From an uncultured Lachnospiraceae bacterium (GTDB lineage: Bacteria; Bacillota; Clostridia; Lachnospirales; Lachnospiraceae): DNA of 48,180 nucleotides. The notes below the pieces were generated by a model that worked only from the letters and a program-made list of their open reading frames with translations, was not told the DNA's origin and did no database searches. Location: contig ONBT01000015.1 in assembly GCA_900316075.1 (NCBI GenBank), positions 1 through 48,180 on the forward strand, given 5' to 3'. The position numbers and the translations under genes are program-made. Below are positions 25,619-33,307 of this stretch, piece after piece (the stretch's first letter is position 1; every line of letters starts with the position of its first letter).

Positions 25619-26704
25619 ATGAAGAAAAAGAAGCCGCTCGCAAAGCGCATTCTCATTATTATTCTGATCATCCTTCTCGTGTGCGCCGGGGCCTTCGGGG
25701 TCATCGTCCTGGTCCTGACCGTCACGGAATATAAGCCGGCGGCGGTGGAAAGCCTGACCGTCGAGGGGACGGCAGAAGGAGCCCCGGCCGTCGGGGACAG
25801 TCTCCGGGTCATGACCTGGAACATAGGCTACGGGGCCCTCGGGGACAACGCCGACTTCTTCATGGACGGGGGAAAGTCCGTGACGACCGCTACGAAAGAC
25901 CGGGTCAATGAAAATATGGCCGGCATCATCGCAGAAGTCCGGGACGTGGACCCGGACGTCGTCTTCTTCCAGGAGATGGACACGGACGCAGATCGAAGCT
26001 ACCGGATTGACGAGTCGGCGATGGTGAGGGAGGCCTTTCCTGCCTTCGACTCCACCTTTGCCTACAATTTCAAAGTCCTCTTCGTCCCCTATCCGATTCC
26101 GCCCATGGGGAAGGAAAGTGCGGGGATTCAGACAATCAGCCGCTATGACATCGCCTCGGCCGACCGGATTCAGCTCCCCTGCCCCTTCAAGTACCCGGTC
26201 CGCCTGGGCAACCTCAAGCGGTGTCTCGCCATCAACCGCATTCCGCTTGAAGGCTCCGACAAGGAGCTTGTGATGGTGAACCTCCACCTGGAGGCCTACG
26301 ACTCCGGCGAGGGCAAGAAGGCCCAGACCGAAATGCTCCGGGACTACCTGCAGGCGGAAATGGACGCCGGAAACCACGTGATTGCCGGCGGCGACTTCAA
26401 CCAGATTTTCTCCAACGCAAAAAAGGTCTACCCAGAGCTCGAGGGCACCTGGCATGCCGGAGAGCTGGACACATCCGCCTTTGACAGCCGCTTTACCTTC
26501 CTCATGGACACGGACACCCCCAGCTGCCGGTCTCTGGACAAGGCCTACGCCGGGGCGGACACGGATTCTTCGAAGTTCCAATATTATTCTATAGACGGAT
26601 TCATCGTATCCGACAATATCCGGATCGATTCAGTCGTAACCCAGGATTTGCAGTTCAAGAACGCCGACCACAACCCGGTCGTCCTTGATGTGACGCTGGA
26701 ATGA
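25619..26704 (+). CDS. Membrane-anchored endonuclease/exonuclease/phosphatase (EEP) family protein
   Basis: A 361-residue protein. Residues 1-36 (KKKKPLAKRILIIILIILLVCAGAF...) are a basic stretch and a hydrophobic helix that would anchor it with the body outside the cell. The EEP fold follows: VMTWNIGYGALG (the metal-ligand Asn), VFFQEMDTD (Glu ligand), LVMVNLHLEAYDSG (catalytic His region), IAGGDFNQIFS (Asp/Asn pair) and the final FKNADHNPVVLDV (Asp-His). The catalytic set looks complete. Substrate is uncertain: DNA, phosphoinositide-like or other phosphodiester. ATG 25619 has AAGGGG upstream; the GTG at 25592 is less likely. The next gene starts inside its stop codon. Confidence 0.88.
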   Translation: MKKKKPLAKRILIIILIILLVCAGAFGVIVLVLTVTEYKPAAVESLTVEGTAEGAPAVGDSLRVMTWNIGYGALGDNADFFMDGGKSVTTATKDRVNENMAGIIAEVRDVDPDVVFFQEMDTDADRSYRIDESAMVREAFPAFDSTFAYNFKVLFVPYPIPPMGKESAGIQTISRYDIASADRIQLPCPFKYPVRLGNLKRCLAINRIPLEGSDKELVMVNLHLEAYDSGEGKKAQTEMLRDYLQAEMDAGNHVIAGGDFNQIFSNAKKVYPELEGTWHAGELDTSAFDSRFTFLMDTDTPSCRSLDKAYAGADTDSSKFQYYSIDGFIVSDNIRIDSVVTQDLQFKNADHNPVVLDVTLE

Positions 26705-28419
26705 AAGAGAAAATGGAGCAGGCACGCATTTCCCATGGCTTCGGTCCCTGCATAGATGAAGGCAGCCGGACCCTGATTCTCGGCAGTTTCCCTTCAGTGA
26801 AATCCCGGGAGGCGGCCTTTTTCTACGGGCACCCGCAGAACCGCTTCTGGAAGGTGCTGGAGCTCATTTTTGAGGATAATATAAAACCCGCAGACAGTAC
26901 GGAATCAGGTCCTGCCGGGAAAATCTTATCTTCGGCAGCTGAACCACCGGCTTCTGTCCAGGATGCCTTTAATGCCGCAAATAGTGAAGCTGCCATTGCC
27001 GCAAAAAAAGATTTCCTGCATCGCCACCACATCGCCCTCTACGACGTCATCGAATCCTGTACGATTACAGGCTCTTCGGATTCGTCCATCCGGGACGTGG
27101 TGCCGGCCGACATCATGGGGCTTCTGAATGCAGCGCCCATCGAACGCATTTTTGTCAACGGGAAGACGGCAAAGAAGTATTATGACAAATATCTCTACCC
27201 GCTCTGCGGGCAGACCGCCGTCTGTCTCCCTTCGACATCGCCGGCAAATGCGGCCTGGTCTCTTGAAAAACTGGCCGAAAAATGGGAAATTCTGGTAAGG
27301 CCGGAAATTCAATATGTTGATTCGACTTCCAACTTCTATTCGGACAAGGATTCCAGGGATGGATATCTGGTTTGGCCGGACTCAGGATGCGGTGAAAATA
27401 CTACGTCTGCTGCATTGGACCCCAAATCTGACAGCACACGCTCTGCGTCTCTTCCTCTCCCTTTGATTCGCTTTCATTCACTTGACGATATAGGATTTGT
27501 TGATGCATCCTTCACCACAAGATTTGGCGGGGTAAGCCGGGGCGTTCTCGGCTCTCTGAACCTGGGTTTCAACCGGGGAGACACGGAAGAAAATCTGCTG
27601 ACGAACTGGAAGCGATGCGCGGCTTCCATGGACTGCAGTCTCGAACAAATGATTGCCACGGACCAGGTTCATGGGACAGAAATCATCAAGGCGGAGGAGG
27701 GGCAGGGGCTCGGCACAGGCCTCGCCCCTGCTGCCGTTTCCGGATCGACAGCTGCCTCCGCTGTAAGAGCGGGCTCGCCAGCTGAAGAGGGCCTTCTGCG
27801 TCCCAAGGTTTCCGGAGTCGACGGCTTCTGGTGCGACACACCAGGACTTACCCTGTGTGCTTCATTCGCGGACTGCGTACCGGTCTATCTCGTCGACCCT
27901 GTTGGAAAGCGGGTTTCCCTCGCCCACTCCGGCTGGAAGGGAACCGTCGGGCAGATTGCCGGAAAAGCCGTACAAATTCTTACAGAGCTGGGAAGCCGGC
28001 CGCAGGATATCGTCGCCGTCATCGGGCCTTCGATCAGTGGAGCCCATTATGAAGTGACGGAGGATGTCATATGCGCTTTTCGGACAGGGCGGATATCCGG
28101 AAGTGTCGGCATACAGGATATGGCCGGAGCAGAAGGTACTGGCTTGGAAGCCGGTAATTCTCTGCAGTACCCGGACGGGCATGAGGTTCCGTACTCGGAC
28201 ACCGAACTTTCGGACATCTACATACAGACGGACAAAAAGCACTTCCATCTGGACCTCTGGGCCGCCATATATTACACTCTGATTCATGCAGGGGTGCGGC
28301 CGGAAAGCATACACTTCTCGGGAATCTGCACCTGGGAGAATGCAGACATCCTCTGGTCCCACCGGCGGTCCGGCGGGAAGCGGGGAAACATGAATGCATT
28401 TCTGAAAATCAAGAATTGA
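26701..28419 (+). CDS. Fusion: DNA-deoxyinosine glycosylase + LACC1/YfiH (PgeF) domain
   Basis: A 572-residue two-domain protein. Residues 9-199 match DNA-deoxyinosine (hypoxanthine-DNA) glycosylases of the UDG superfamily: HGFGPCIDEGSRTLILGSFP, SVKSREAAFFYGHPQNRFWK and near the end CLPSTSPANAAW, with a Ser/Ala-rich insertion at 62-100. A polar linker (200-255) follows. Residues 256-572 match the LACC1/YfiH/YlmD family: FTTRFGGVSRGVLGSLNLG, metal ligands His324 (DQVHGTEI), Cys392 (FADCVPVYL) and His409 (LAHSGWKGTVGQIAGKAV), and IGPSISGAHYEV. That family is also called peptidoglycan editing factor PgeF and shows purine nucleoside phosphorylase and adenosine deaminase activity. The frame is continuous through the linker. 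The start ATG at 26701 overlaps the EEP stop (ATGA). A LUD gene follows 13 nt on. Confidence 0.88.
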   Translation: MKEKMEQARISHGFGPCIDEGSRTLILGSFPSVKSREAAFFYGHPQNRFWKVLELIFEDNIKPADSTESGPAGKILSSAAEPPASVQDAFNAANSEAAIAAKKDFLHRHHIALYDVIESCTITGSSDSSIRDVVPADIMGLLNAAPIERIFVNGKTAKKYYDKYLYPLCGQTAVCLPSTSPANAAWSLEKLAEKWEILVRPEIQYVDSTSNFYSDKDSRDGYLVWPDSGCGENTTSAALDPKSDSTRSASLPLPLIRFHSLDDIGFVDASFTTRFGGVSRGVLGSLNLGFNRGDTEENLLTNWKRCAASMDCSLEQMIATDQVHGTEIIKAEEGQGLGTGLAPAAVSGSTAASAVRAGSPAEEGLLRPKVSGVDGFWCDTPGLTLCASFADCVPVYLVDPVGKRVSLAHSGWKGTVGQIAGKAVQILTELGSRPQDIVAVIGPSISGAHYEVTEDVICAFRTGRISGSVGIQDMAGAEGTGLEAGNSLQYPDGHEVPYSDTELSDIYIQTDKKHFHLDLWAAIYYTLIHAGVRPESIHFSGICTWENADILWSHRRSGGKRGNMNAFLKIKN

Positions 28420-28432
28420 AGGAGGTTCCATC

Positions 28433-29062
28433 ATGACCGACATCGAATTCAAGCGCAATGAAAATCTGGCTCAGACTGTCATCAAGGGCCTGAAGTCCCG
28501 GAATATGGAAGGCTTCTACGCTGCCTCAAAGGAAGAAGCCCTGAAAAAAGCCCTCGAGCTCATTCCTGAAGGAGCCAGTGTCACAATGGGCGGCTGCCAG
28601 ACGGCGGCGGACATCGGGCTCACCGAAGCTCTGAAAGACAGCAAATACGACTACCTCGATCGGAACAATGCCCCCGACAAGCGGGCAGCGGAGCTTGCCT
28701 CCTACGGGGTCGACTACTTCATCGCCAGCGCCAATGCCATCACCAATGACGGCGTCATCGTAAATATCGACGGAAACTCCAACCGGGTCTCCTGCCTGGC
28801 CTACGGGCCCCAGCATGTTCTCTACCTGGTCGGCATGAACAAGGTCTGCCCGGACATTGACTCCGCCATTAAGCGGGCGAGAAACGTAGCTGCCCCCGTC
28901 AATGCCACCCGCTTCGGCGTCAACACCCCCTGCACCAAGACCGGAGCCTGTGCCGACTGCAAGTCTCCGGAGACCATCTGCTGCAACTTCCTGATCACCC
29001 GCTACGAGCGACATGCAGGGCGTGTATCTGTCATTCTCATAAACGACAGTCTCGGATTCTGA
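28433..29062 (+). CDS. LUD-domain lactate utilization-type protein
   Basis: A 209-residue LUD (DUF162) protein. Motifs: FYAASKEEALKKALELIPEG, VTMGGCQTAADIGL, DYFIASANAITNDGVIVNIDG, RVSCLAYGPQHVLYLVGMNK and a C-terminal Cys cluster in CTKTGACADCKSPETICC. Family members related to LutC/YkgG support lactate or related electron-transfer oxidations; the Cys cluster could bind metal. GAAGGAGGT precedes the ATG. It is the third gene of the operon with the EEP protein and the glycosylase fusion. The gene ends 1 nt from the end of the convergent downstream gene, with no room for a terminator. Confidence 0.88.
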   Translation: MTDIEFKRNENLAQTVIKGLKSRNMEGFYAASKEEALKKALELIPEGASVTMGGCQTAADIGLTEALKDSKYDYLDRNNAPDKRAAELASYGVDYFIASANAITNDGVIVNIDGNSNRVSCLAYGPQHVLYLVGMNKVCPDIDSAIKRARNVAAPVNATRFGVNTPCTKTGACADCKSPETICCNFLITRYERHAGRVSVILINDSLGF

Positions 29063-29063
29063 T

Positions 29064-29765
29064 TCAGTAGTCAAAAAGAGGGAAAACGTCCCCCCTCAGA
29101 TAAAGATTATTTCCGCCGCATTTCCGGAAGGGCTGTACCCCCTCTTCCTGAAGGCGGCGGTTTATATACTGGCGGGAAACCCCGAGCTCTGCACATAGGT
29201 CAGGGACATCGACGAGACTTCCCTGAAGAAAGGCCCGGGCATCTTCAGGGAGAATACCCGAAAGAGGCATATCATAAAGCTCCCGGCTCATCAGGAAGTG
29301 CCCGCTGCCGAAGTCAAGCACGCTTCCTCCGGCAGAAAGCCGGGCAGGCTTCATTTCTACCGGCTTTTTCAGAAGATCCGAAAAAGACTTGTCCTCCTGA
29401 AGCTCCTTTGTGAGATCTACTGCGCCGCTCCTTCCGTCCGCAAATGTGAGATAAAAGCGGGCATCCTTGAGATATATAGCCTGGGTCAGATGTCTCTTCT
29501 TCCGCTCTTTCAGCCAGTCCGGCTCGAATGAACGGTTCCACAAAACGCCATCCTTTTCAGACGACCAGCTTTCCAGAAACTGCCGACTGCTGACCGGATC
29601 CAGCGTAAAAATCTTTTTCTCCAAAAAAGGCCGGAACCAGGCAGGAGCCTCCTCCGCCTTCACCTCCGGAGAAAGCTCGATCACGCAGGTATCACTCTTC
29701 TCATAGTAGAACAGGAACCCTACGCACCGGTTCTTTCCCTCACTTCGAATCTCATTCTTCCGCAT
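29064..29765 (-). CDS. DUF2442-like protein with a C-terminal helix-turn-helix
   Basis: A 233-residue protein. The first 85 residues are unassigned (CVGFLFYYEKSDTCVIELSP, then a Trp-rich stretch ending DWLKERKKR). Residues about 92-165 resemble DUF2442: AIYLKDARFYLTFADGRSGAVD, LDFGSGHFLMSRELYDM. The end holds an HTH: VPDLCAELGVSRQYINRRLQ, then FRKCGGNNLYLRGDVFPLFDY. It may be a DNA-binding regulator or antitoxin-like protein, but no toxin gene is beside it. The ATG at 29765 fits AGGAGGT at 8-nt spacing; a GTG at 29774 abuts that site and is rejected. Upstream lies the TTGACAGGCAAG repeat region shared with the two-component system. Confidence 0.75.
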   Translation of the reverse strand: MRKNEIRSEGKNRCVGFLFYYEKSDTCVIELSPEVKAEEAPAWFRPFLEKKIFTLDPVSSRQFLESWSSEKDGVLWNRSFEPDWLKERKKRHLTQAIYLKDARFYLTFADGRSGAVDLTKELQEDKSFSDLLKKPVEMKPARLSAGGSVLDFGSGHFLMSRELYDMPLSGILPEDARAFLQGSLVDVPDLCAELGVSRQYINRRLQEEGVQPFRKCGGNNLYLRGDVFPLFDY

Positions 29766-29797
29766 GGAAAGCACCTCCTGTGCCCATTATAGCATCA

Positions 29798-29910
29798 AGT
29801 TGTCGCCCGTCAATCTCTGCGTGACAGGCAAGCTTTTGTTGTCGCCCGTCAACCCGTTCTTGACAGGCAAGCAGATGTTGACGTATGTCAACCATTCCTT
29901 GCCTGTCAAA
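29798..29910. repeat. Tandem GTTGWCR...CAAC / TTGACAGGCAAG modules
   Basis: Direct units: AGTTGTCGCCCGTCAA (29798-29813), GTGACAGGCAAG-N5-TTGTCGCCCGTCAACC (29821-29854), TTGACAGGCAAG-N5-TTGACGTATGTCAACC (29860-29893) and an inverted TTGCCTGTCAAA (29899-29910). The same two-part module stands at one end of each of the three 100-bp elements in the glycan cluster. The last half-site overlaps the -35 region of the two-component system. It looks like a tandem operator region in the divergent promoter. Confidence 0.65.
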
Positions 29911-29932
29911 CCAGCAGAAAGTTTGCTATACT
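29904..29932 (+). promoter_or_regulatory. Promoter with extended -10 for the two-component system, probably leaderless
   Basis: TGTCAA (29904-29909), a 17-nt spacer and TATACT (29927-29932) with TGC directly before it (extended -10). Transcription should start about 7 nt after the -10 box, at or next to the ATG at 29940. No ribosome site is visible before that ATG, which agrees with a leaderless message. The -35 lies in the repeat region. Confidence 0.55.
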
Positions 29933-29939
29933 GAGGCCT

Positions 29940-30641
29940 ATGGAAAAGAAAGAACTATACCCTGTTCTGGTCGTCGAAGACGACGACGGTGTGCGGGGAC
30001 TCGTGCGGATGACCCTTGAGATGGAGGGCTACCCGGTCCTCGAGGCCGCCGACGGGAACGAGGGAGAAGAAAAAATTAATACCGGCGGATTTGTCCTGGC
30101 CATCCTCGACATCATGCTGCCGGGGAAAGACGGCTACAGCCTGCTTCCACTGCTCAGAGAAAAGGGAATCCCTGTCATCTTCCTGACAGCAAAGGGGACT
30201 GTTTCCGACCGGGTTCTCGGGCTCAAGGCCGGAGCAGATGACTACATCACAAAGCCTTTCGAGCCCGTGGAACTCGTGGCCCGGGTGGAAGCCGTATTGC
30301 GCCGGAGCACTGCAGCTCCCGGGGCGGGCAGCAAGAGTGAAGGACCGGAACCGCTTACATACAAAAATATTATTCTCGAAACGGATGCCCACCGGGTCCG
30401 AAAAGACGGGGCGGAAGCGGCCCTCACGGAGAAGGAGTTTGAGCTTCTGCTCTTCTTCCTTCAGCACCAGGGTCAGGCCTTTTCGCGGGACCAGCTTCTG
30501 GACAGCGTCTGGGGCTACGACTACTACGGGGGGACCCGGACCGTTGACGTCCACGTCAGCGCCCTCCGGAGCAAGCTGGACCTCACGGAGAACCTTGAAA
30601 CCGTCTACAAGCTGGGCTACCGCCTGAGGAAACTGTCATGA
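29940..30641 (+). CDS. OmpR-family response regulator
   Basis: A 233-residue regulator. The receiver has VLVVEDDDGVRGLVRM, acceptor Asp57 in LAILDIMLPGKDG, FLTAKGT and YITKPFEPVEL. The winged helix (about 135-230) has LTEKEFELLLFFLQHQGQ, RDQLLDSVWGYDYYGGTRTVDVHVSALRSKL with the recognition helix, and the hairpin KLGYRLRKL. This is a textbook PhoB-type C-terminus. The kinase gene begins in its stop codon (ATGA overlap). The ATG at 29940 has no Shine-Dalgarno and sits where transcription is predicted to begin. Confidence 0.93.
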   Translation: MEKKELYPVLVVEDDDGVRGLVRMTLEMEGYPVLEAADGNEGEEKINTGGFVLAILDIMLPGKDGYSLLPLLREKGIPVIFLTAKGTVSDRVLGLKAGADDYITKPFEPVELVARVEAVLRRSTAAPGAGSKSEGPEPLTYKNIILETDAHRVRKDGAEAALTEKEFELLLFFLQHQGQAFSRDQLLDSVWGYDYYGGTRTVDVHVSALRSKLDLTENLETVYKLGYRLRKLS

Positions 30642-32023
30642 AACTCGCAACACGACTTTCCATCGTCTACTCGGCCCTCTTTCTCGTCGTCATCAATGTC
30701 TTCGGGGCATTTCTGATTTTTTCCGTCTACCGGACAGAGGTCAGCAACGCCGTTTACGAGGCCAATGACCAGACGGCCAGCCTCACGAACGTCCTCTCCG
30801 CGCCACCCGGGCTCTCTGAAACAGCCTCGGACGAGGAGGTTCTTTCCGGCAGGCTCTCCACCTATTACGGGGGCCTGAATGCGTCAACCCGCGGGGCTTC
30901 CATCCGATATGCAGACGGTAAACAGGAGATTGCCTCTTCCCTGACCCGGGAACTGATTCTTCCAGAGGGCCTTACGCCCGTGTCCGGCGAGCTCAGCCAC
31001 CGGATTCAGAACTATCGGGGAAACAGGTACGAACTGCTGGTCGTCGGAGCCTTTGATTTCAACGGCAGTTCCTATTCCCTTGTCTATACGACGGACGTCA
31101 CCTATATATTCACAGACCGGAAGGCCTATATCCGGGACCTCCTGCTCTTCGACGCCGTGGGCGGCCTTTTGATTGTGCTGGTCATTCTCCTGATTTCAAA
31201 GAGCATCACCCGCCCCCTCTCCCGTCTGACGGAACAAACGGACCGGATTGCGGACGGAGACTATACAACGGCCCTTCCTGAGGAGTCAAAAATTGCAGAA
31301 ATCCGCGGCCTGTCCCGTTCTATAGGAATAATGCAAAGCCAGATAGAGGAACGGATTGCCACCCTGGAGGAGAAGAACGCCGAACAGGAACGCTTCATTG
31401 CCAGCCTGACCCATGAAATCCGGACCCCCCTGACCTCCATCATCGGCTACTCCTCCCTCCTGCTGCCCCGGGCGCCGGAGGGGCCCGTCAGGGAGGGACT
31501 GACCCAGATTCACTCGGGCGGCCTCCGCATCCAGTCCCTGACCGAATCCCTGATTCGCCTCCTTACCCTGGAAAAGGATCCCGTGCAGGCGGAAGAAATC
31601 GACCTTCCCGCCTTTCTGCAGAAGACTGCGGAGGCCTATGCCCTGCGTCTGAAAGAGGGCGATATAGCCCTTTCCATCGAAGGAGAAGGGACTGCAGTCA
31701 CCGATCCCGGCCTCCTTTCCATTCTGGTTTCAAATATTATTGATAATGCAATCAAGGCAATGGCAGATAGTGACGAGAAGAAGCTGACCCTCTTCTCAGC
31801 CCCTTCTAAGCTAATCGTAACCGATACCGGAAGAGGCATCCCTGCGGATGATATTGAAAAGATTTTCGAGCCCTTCTATATGGTGGACAAGTCCAGGAAA
31901 CATAGTTTGGGCGGCTTTGGCCTGGGCCTTGCCATCGTATCAAAGATTCGGGATGTCCTGGGGCTTACCCTCTCGATAGAGTCAAAGCCCGGAAAGGGCA
32001 CGTCCGTCACCATTCAGTTTTAA
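30638..32023 (+). CDS. Sensor histidine kinase with HAMP domain
   Basis: A 461-residue class I kinase. TM1 is at about 8-30 and TM2 at 168-188, with an extracytoplasmic sensor of about 135 residues between. HAMP lies at about 188-240 (ITRPLSRLTEQTDRIADGDY). HisKA has His259 in FIASLTHEIRTPLTSIIGYS. HATPase_c has ILVSNIIDNAIKAM, VTDTGRGIPADDIEKIFEPF and the lid GGFGLGLAIVSKI. It overlaps the response regulator by 4 nt and ends at a terminator. It may sense the envelope, given the acyltransferase and LCP genes downstream, but the signal is not known. Confidence 0.93.
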   Translation: MKLATRLSIVYSALFLVVINVFGAFLIFSVYRTEVSNAVYEANDQTASLTNVLSAPPGLSETASDEEVLSGRLSTYYGGLNASTRGASIRYADGKQEIASSLTRELILPEGLTPVSGELSHRIQNYRGNRYELLVVGAFDFNGSSYSLVYTTDVTYIFTDRKAYIRDLLLFDAVGGLLIVLVILLISKSITRPLSRLTEQTDRIADGDYTTALPEESKIAEIRGLSRSIGIMQSQIEERIATLEEKNAEQERFIASLTHEIRTPLTSIIGYSSLLLPRAPEGPVREGLTQIHSGGLRIQSLTESLIRLLTLEKDPVQAEEIDLPAFLQKTAEAYALRLKEGDIALSIEGEGTAVTDPGLLSILVSNIIDNAIKAMADSDEKKLTLFSAPSKLIVTDTGRGIPADDIEKIFEPFYMVDKSRKHSLGGFGLGLAIVSKIRDVLGLTLSIESKPGKGTSVTIQF

Positions 32024-32049
32024 ATTTACAACTCCTTTACAACTTTCAA

Positions 32050-32110
32050 AAAACTCCCTGACAGTGGGATGCGATACTGCATTCCGTTGCCGGGGAGTTT
32101 TCTTCTTTGT
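32050..32110 (+). terminator. Rho-independent terminator after the two-component system
   Basis: AAAACTCCC (32050-32058) pairs with GGGAGTTTT (32093-32101); inside, GGATGC pairs with GCATTCC. TTCTTCTTT follows. It lies 27 nt after the kinase stop and separates it from the acyltransferase gene. Confidence 0.75.
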
Positions 32111-32129
32111 CCCCGCAAAAAATAATATG

Positions 32130-32171
32130 CGCCGCAGGGCAAATGCCCTCAATTTTTCTGCCTCTGCGGCG
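32130..32171 (+). promoter_or_regulatory. Leader hairpin before the acyltransferase gene
   Basis: CGCCGCAG (32130-32137) and CTGCGGCG (32164-32171) form a perfect 8-bp stem. Inside, GGGCAAATGCCC forms a second small hairpin. The structure ends just before the GAAAGGA ribosome site, so folding could affect translation of the acyltransferase. No known riboswitch is recognised. Confidence 0.45.
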
Positions 32172-32185
32172 TAGAAAGGAAATAT

Positions 32186-33307
32186 ATGTATTACAAAAAA
32201 TATATGCCGGGATTGGACATCATACGGGCCGCGGCCCTGCTTTCCGTCCTCCTCTTCCACCTCTTTCCCCGGGCCTTCCCGGGCGGCTTCCTGGGCGTTG
32301 AAACATTCTTCGTCCTGACCGGTTTCCTCCTGACCATAAACGACGGGCCGGAGCGAAGGGAGAACATCCTTCATTTTTACGGCAGGAAACTCCGCCGCCT
32401 GTATCCGCCCCTGCTTCTCGTCCTCCTTCTGACCTGCGGCCTGATGGCCCTCTTCCTGCCGGCCGCCCTGTATGGTCTCCGGGGCGAGACCCGCTCTGCC
32501 CTCCTGGGTGTCTACAACTGGCGGCAGATTGCGGTTGCCCAGGACTATTTCGCCTCCATCGGTGCCGGCAGCCCCTTCACCCACCTGTGGACCCTGGCCG
32601 TGGAAGTCCAGTTTCTTCTCCTCTGGCCCCTCCTGAAAGGCCTGCTGCAGAAAGGTCTGAAAAGGGACCGGGAATCCACGGCAGTCCTCCTGGGCTTTTC
32701 CGCCGTCTCTCTGGCCCTCCTGATGCCGGCGGCATACCTTCTGACGGGCTCTGTAAGCTTCGTATATTACTCAACCCCGACCCGGGCCTTTCCCCTGTTT
32801 CTTGGCGTCCTGGCCGGCCTTTCCTACCGGAGCGGAAATCCCATCGGGAAATACTTCATGAGAATAATGAAAACCTCCGCCCCTATCCGCGGACTTTTCA
32901 TTGCCGGAAATGCCCTGTTTGCCGCCTTCCTTCTGCTCCGGGTTTCCGGGGCGGACGACATTCTCTATCTCGGAGGCATGGCGGCAGTCTCTGTCTGGGC
33001 GGCTTACCTGATCCTGACCGCTGCGGAAATGAAGGGGCCTGTCCCGAAAGGTACGAAGCTTCTTTCCGCATTGAGCTTCGAAATCTATCTTTGGCAATAC
33101 CCGGTCAACTTCCTCTTTACGGGAATGTTCGGGAACTACATTAGTATCAAGCTGGCCGAGCTTCCGGTAATTCTCGCTCTGGCCCTGTGGACCCACTATC
33201 TTACAAAAATTGAGGTAAAAAAATATCTATGGAAAACGAAAAATACGCTGCTCTCAGAAAGAAAAAGAAAAGAAGGCAGGCCCGCCGGCTCCGAAGGCTG
33301 CTGCTGA
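32186..33307 (+). CDS. Membrane acyltransferase (acyltransferase family 3, OatA-like)
   Basis: A 373-residue integral membrane protein with about ten hydrophobic helices. The N-terminus GLDIIRAAALLSVLLFHL and GGFLGVETFFVLTGFLLT is the hallmark of Acyl_transf_3, with the catalytic His in VLLFHL. HLWTLAVEVQFLLLWPLL and the C-terminal FEIYLWQYPVNFLF also fit. Such enzymes move acetyl or other acyl groups onto cell-wall or surface glycans. No SGNH domain follows, so a partner may complete the transfer. Ribosome site GAAAGGA. Its last 79 nt overlap the LCP gene in another frame, so the two are tightly coupled. Confidence 0.9.
   Translation: MYYKKYMPGLDIIRAAALLSVLLFHLFPRAFPGGFLGVETFFVLTGFLLTINDGPERRENILHFYGRKLRRLYPPLLLVLLLTCGLMALFLPAALYGLRGETRSALLGVYNWRQIAVAQDYFASIGAGSPFTHLWTLAVEVQFLLLWPLLKGLLQKGLKRDRESTAVLLGFSAVSLALLMPAAYLLTGSVSFVYYSTPTRAFPLFLGVLAGLSYRSGNPIGKYFMRIMKTSAPIRGLFIAGNALFAAFLLLRVSGADDILYLGGMAAVSVWAAYLILTAAEMKGPVPKGTKLLSALSFEIYLWQYPVNFLFTGMFGNYISIKLAELPVILALALWTHYLTKIEVKKYLWKTKNTLLSERKRKEGRPAGSEGCC

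Noticed and set aside
29064-29765. Toxin-antitoxin pair
   Set aside because: The HTH protein has no adjacent toxin gene on its strand; the neighbour is a convergent LUD gene.
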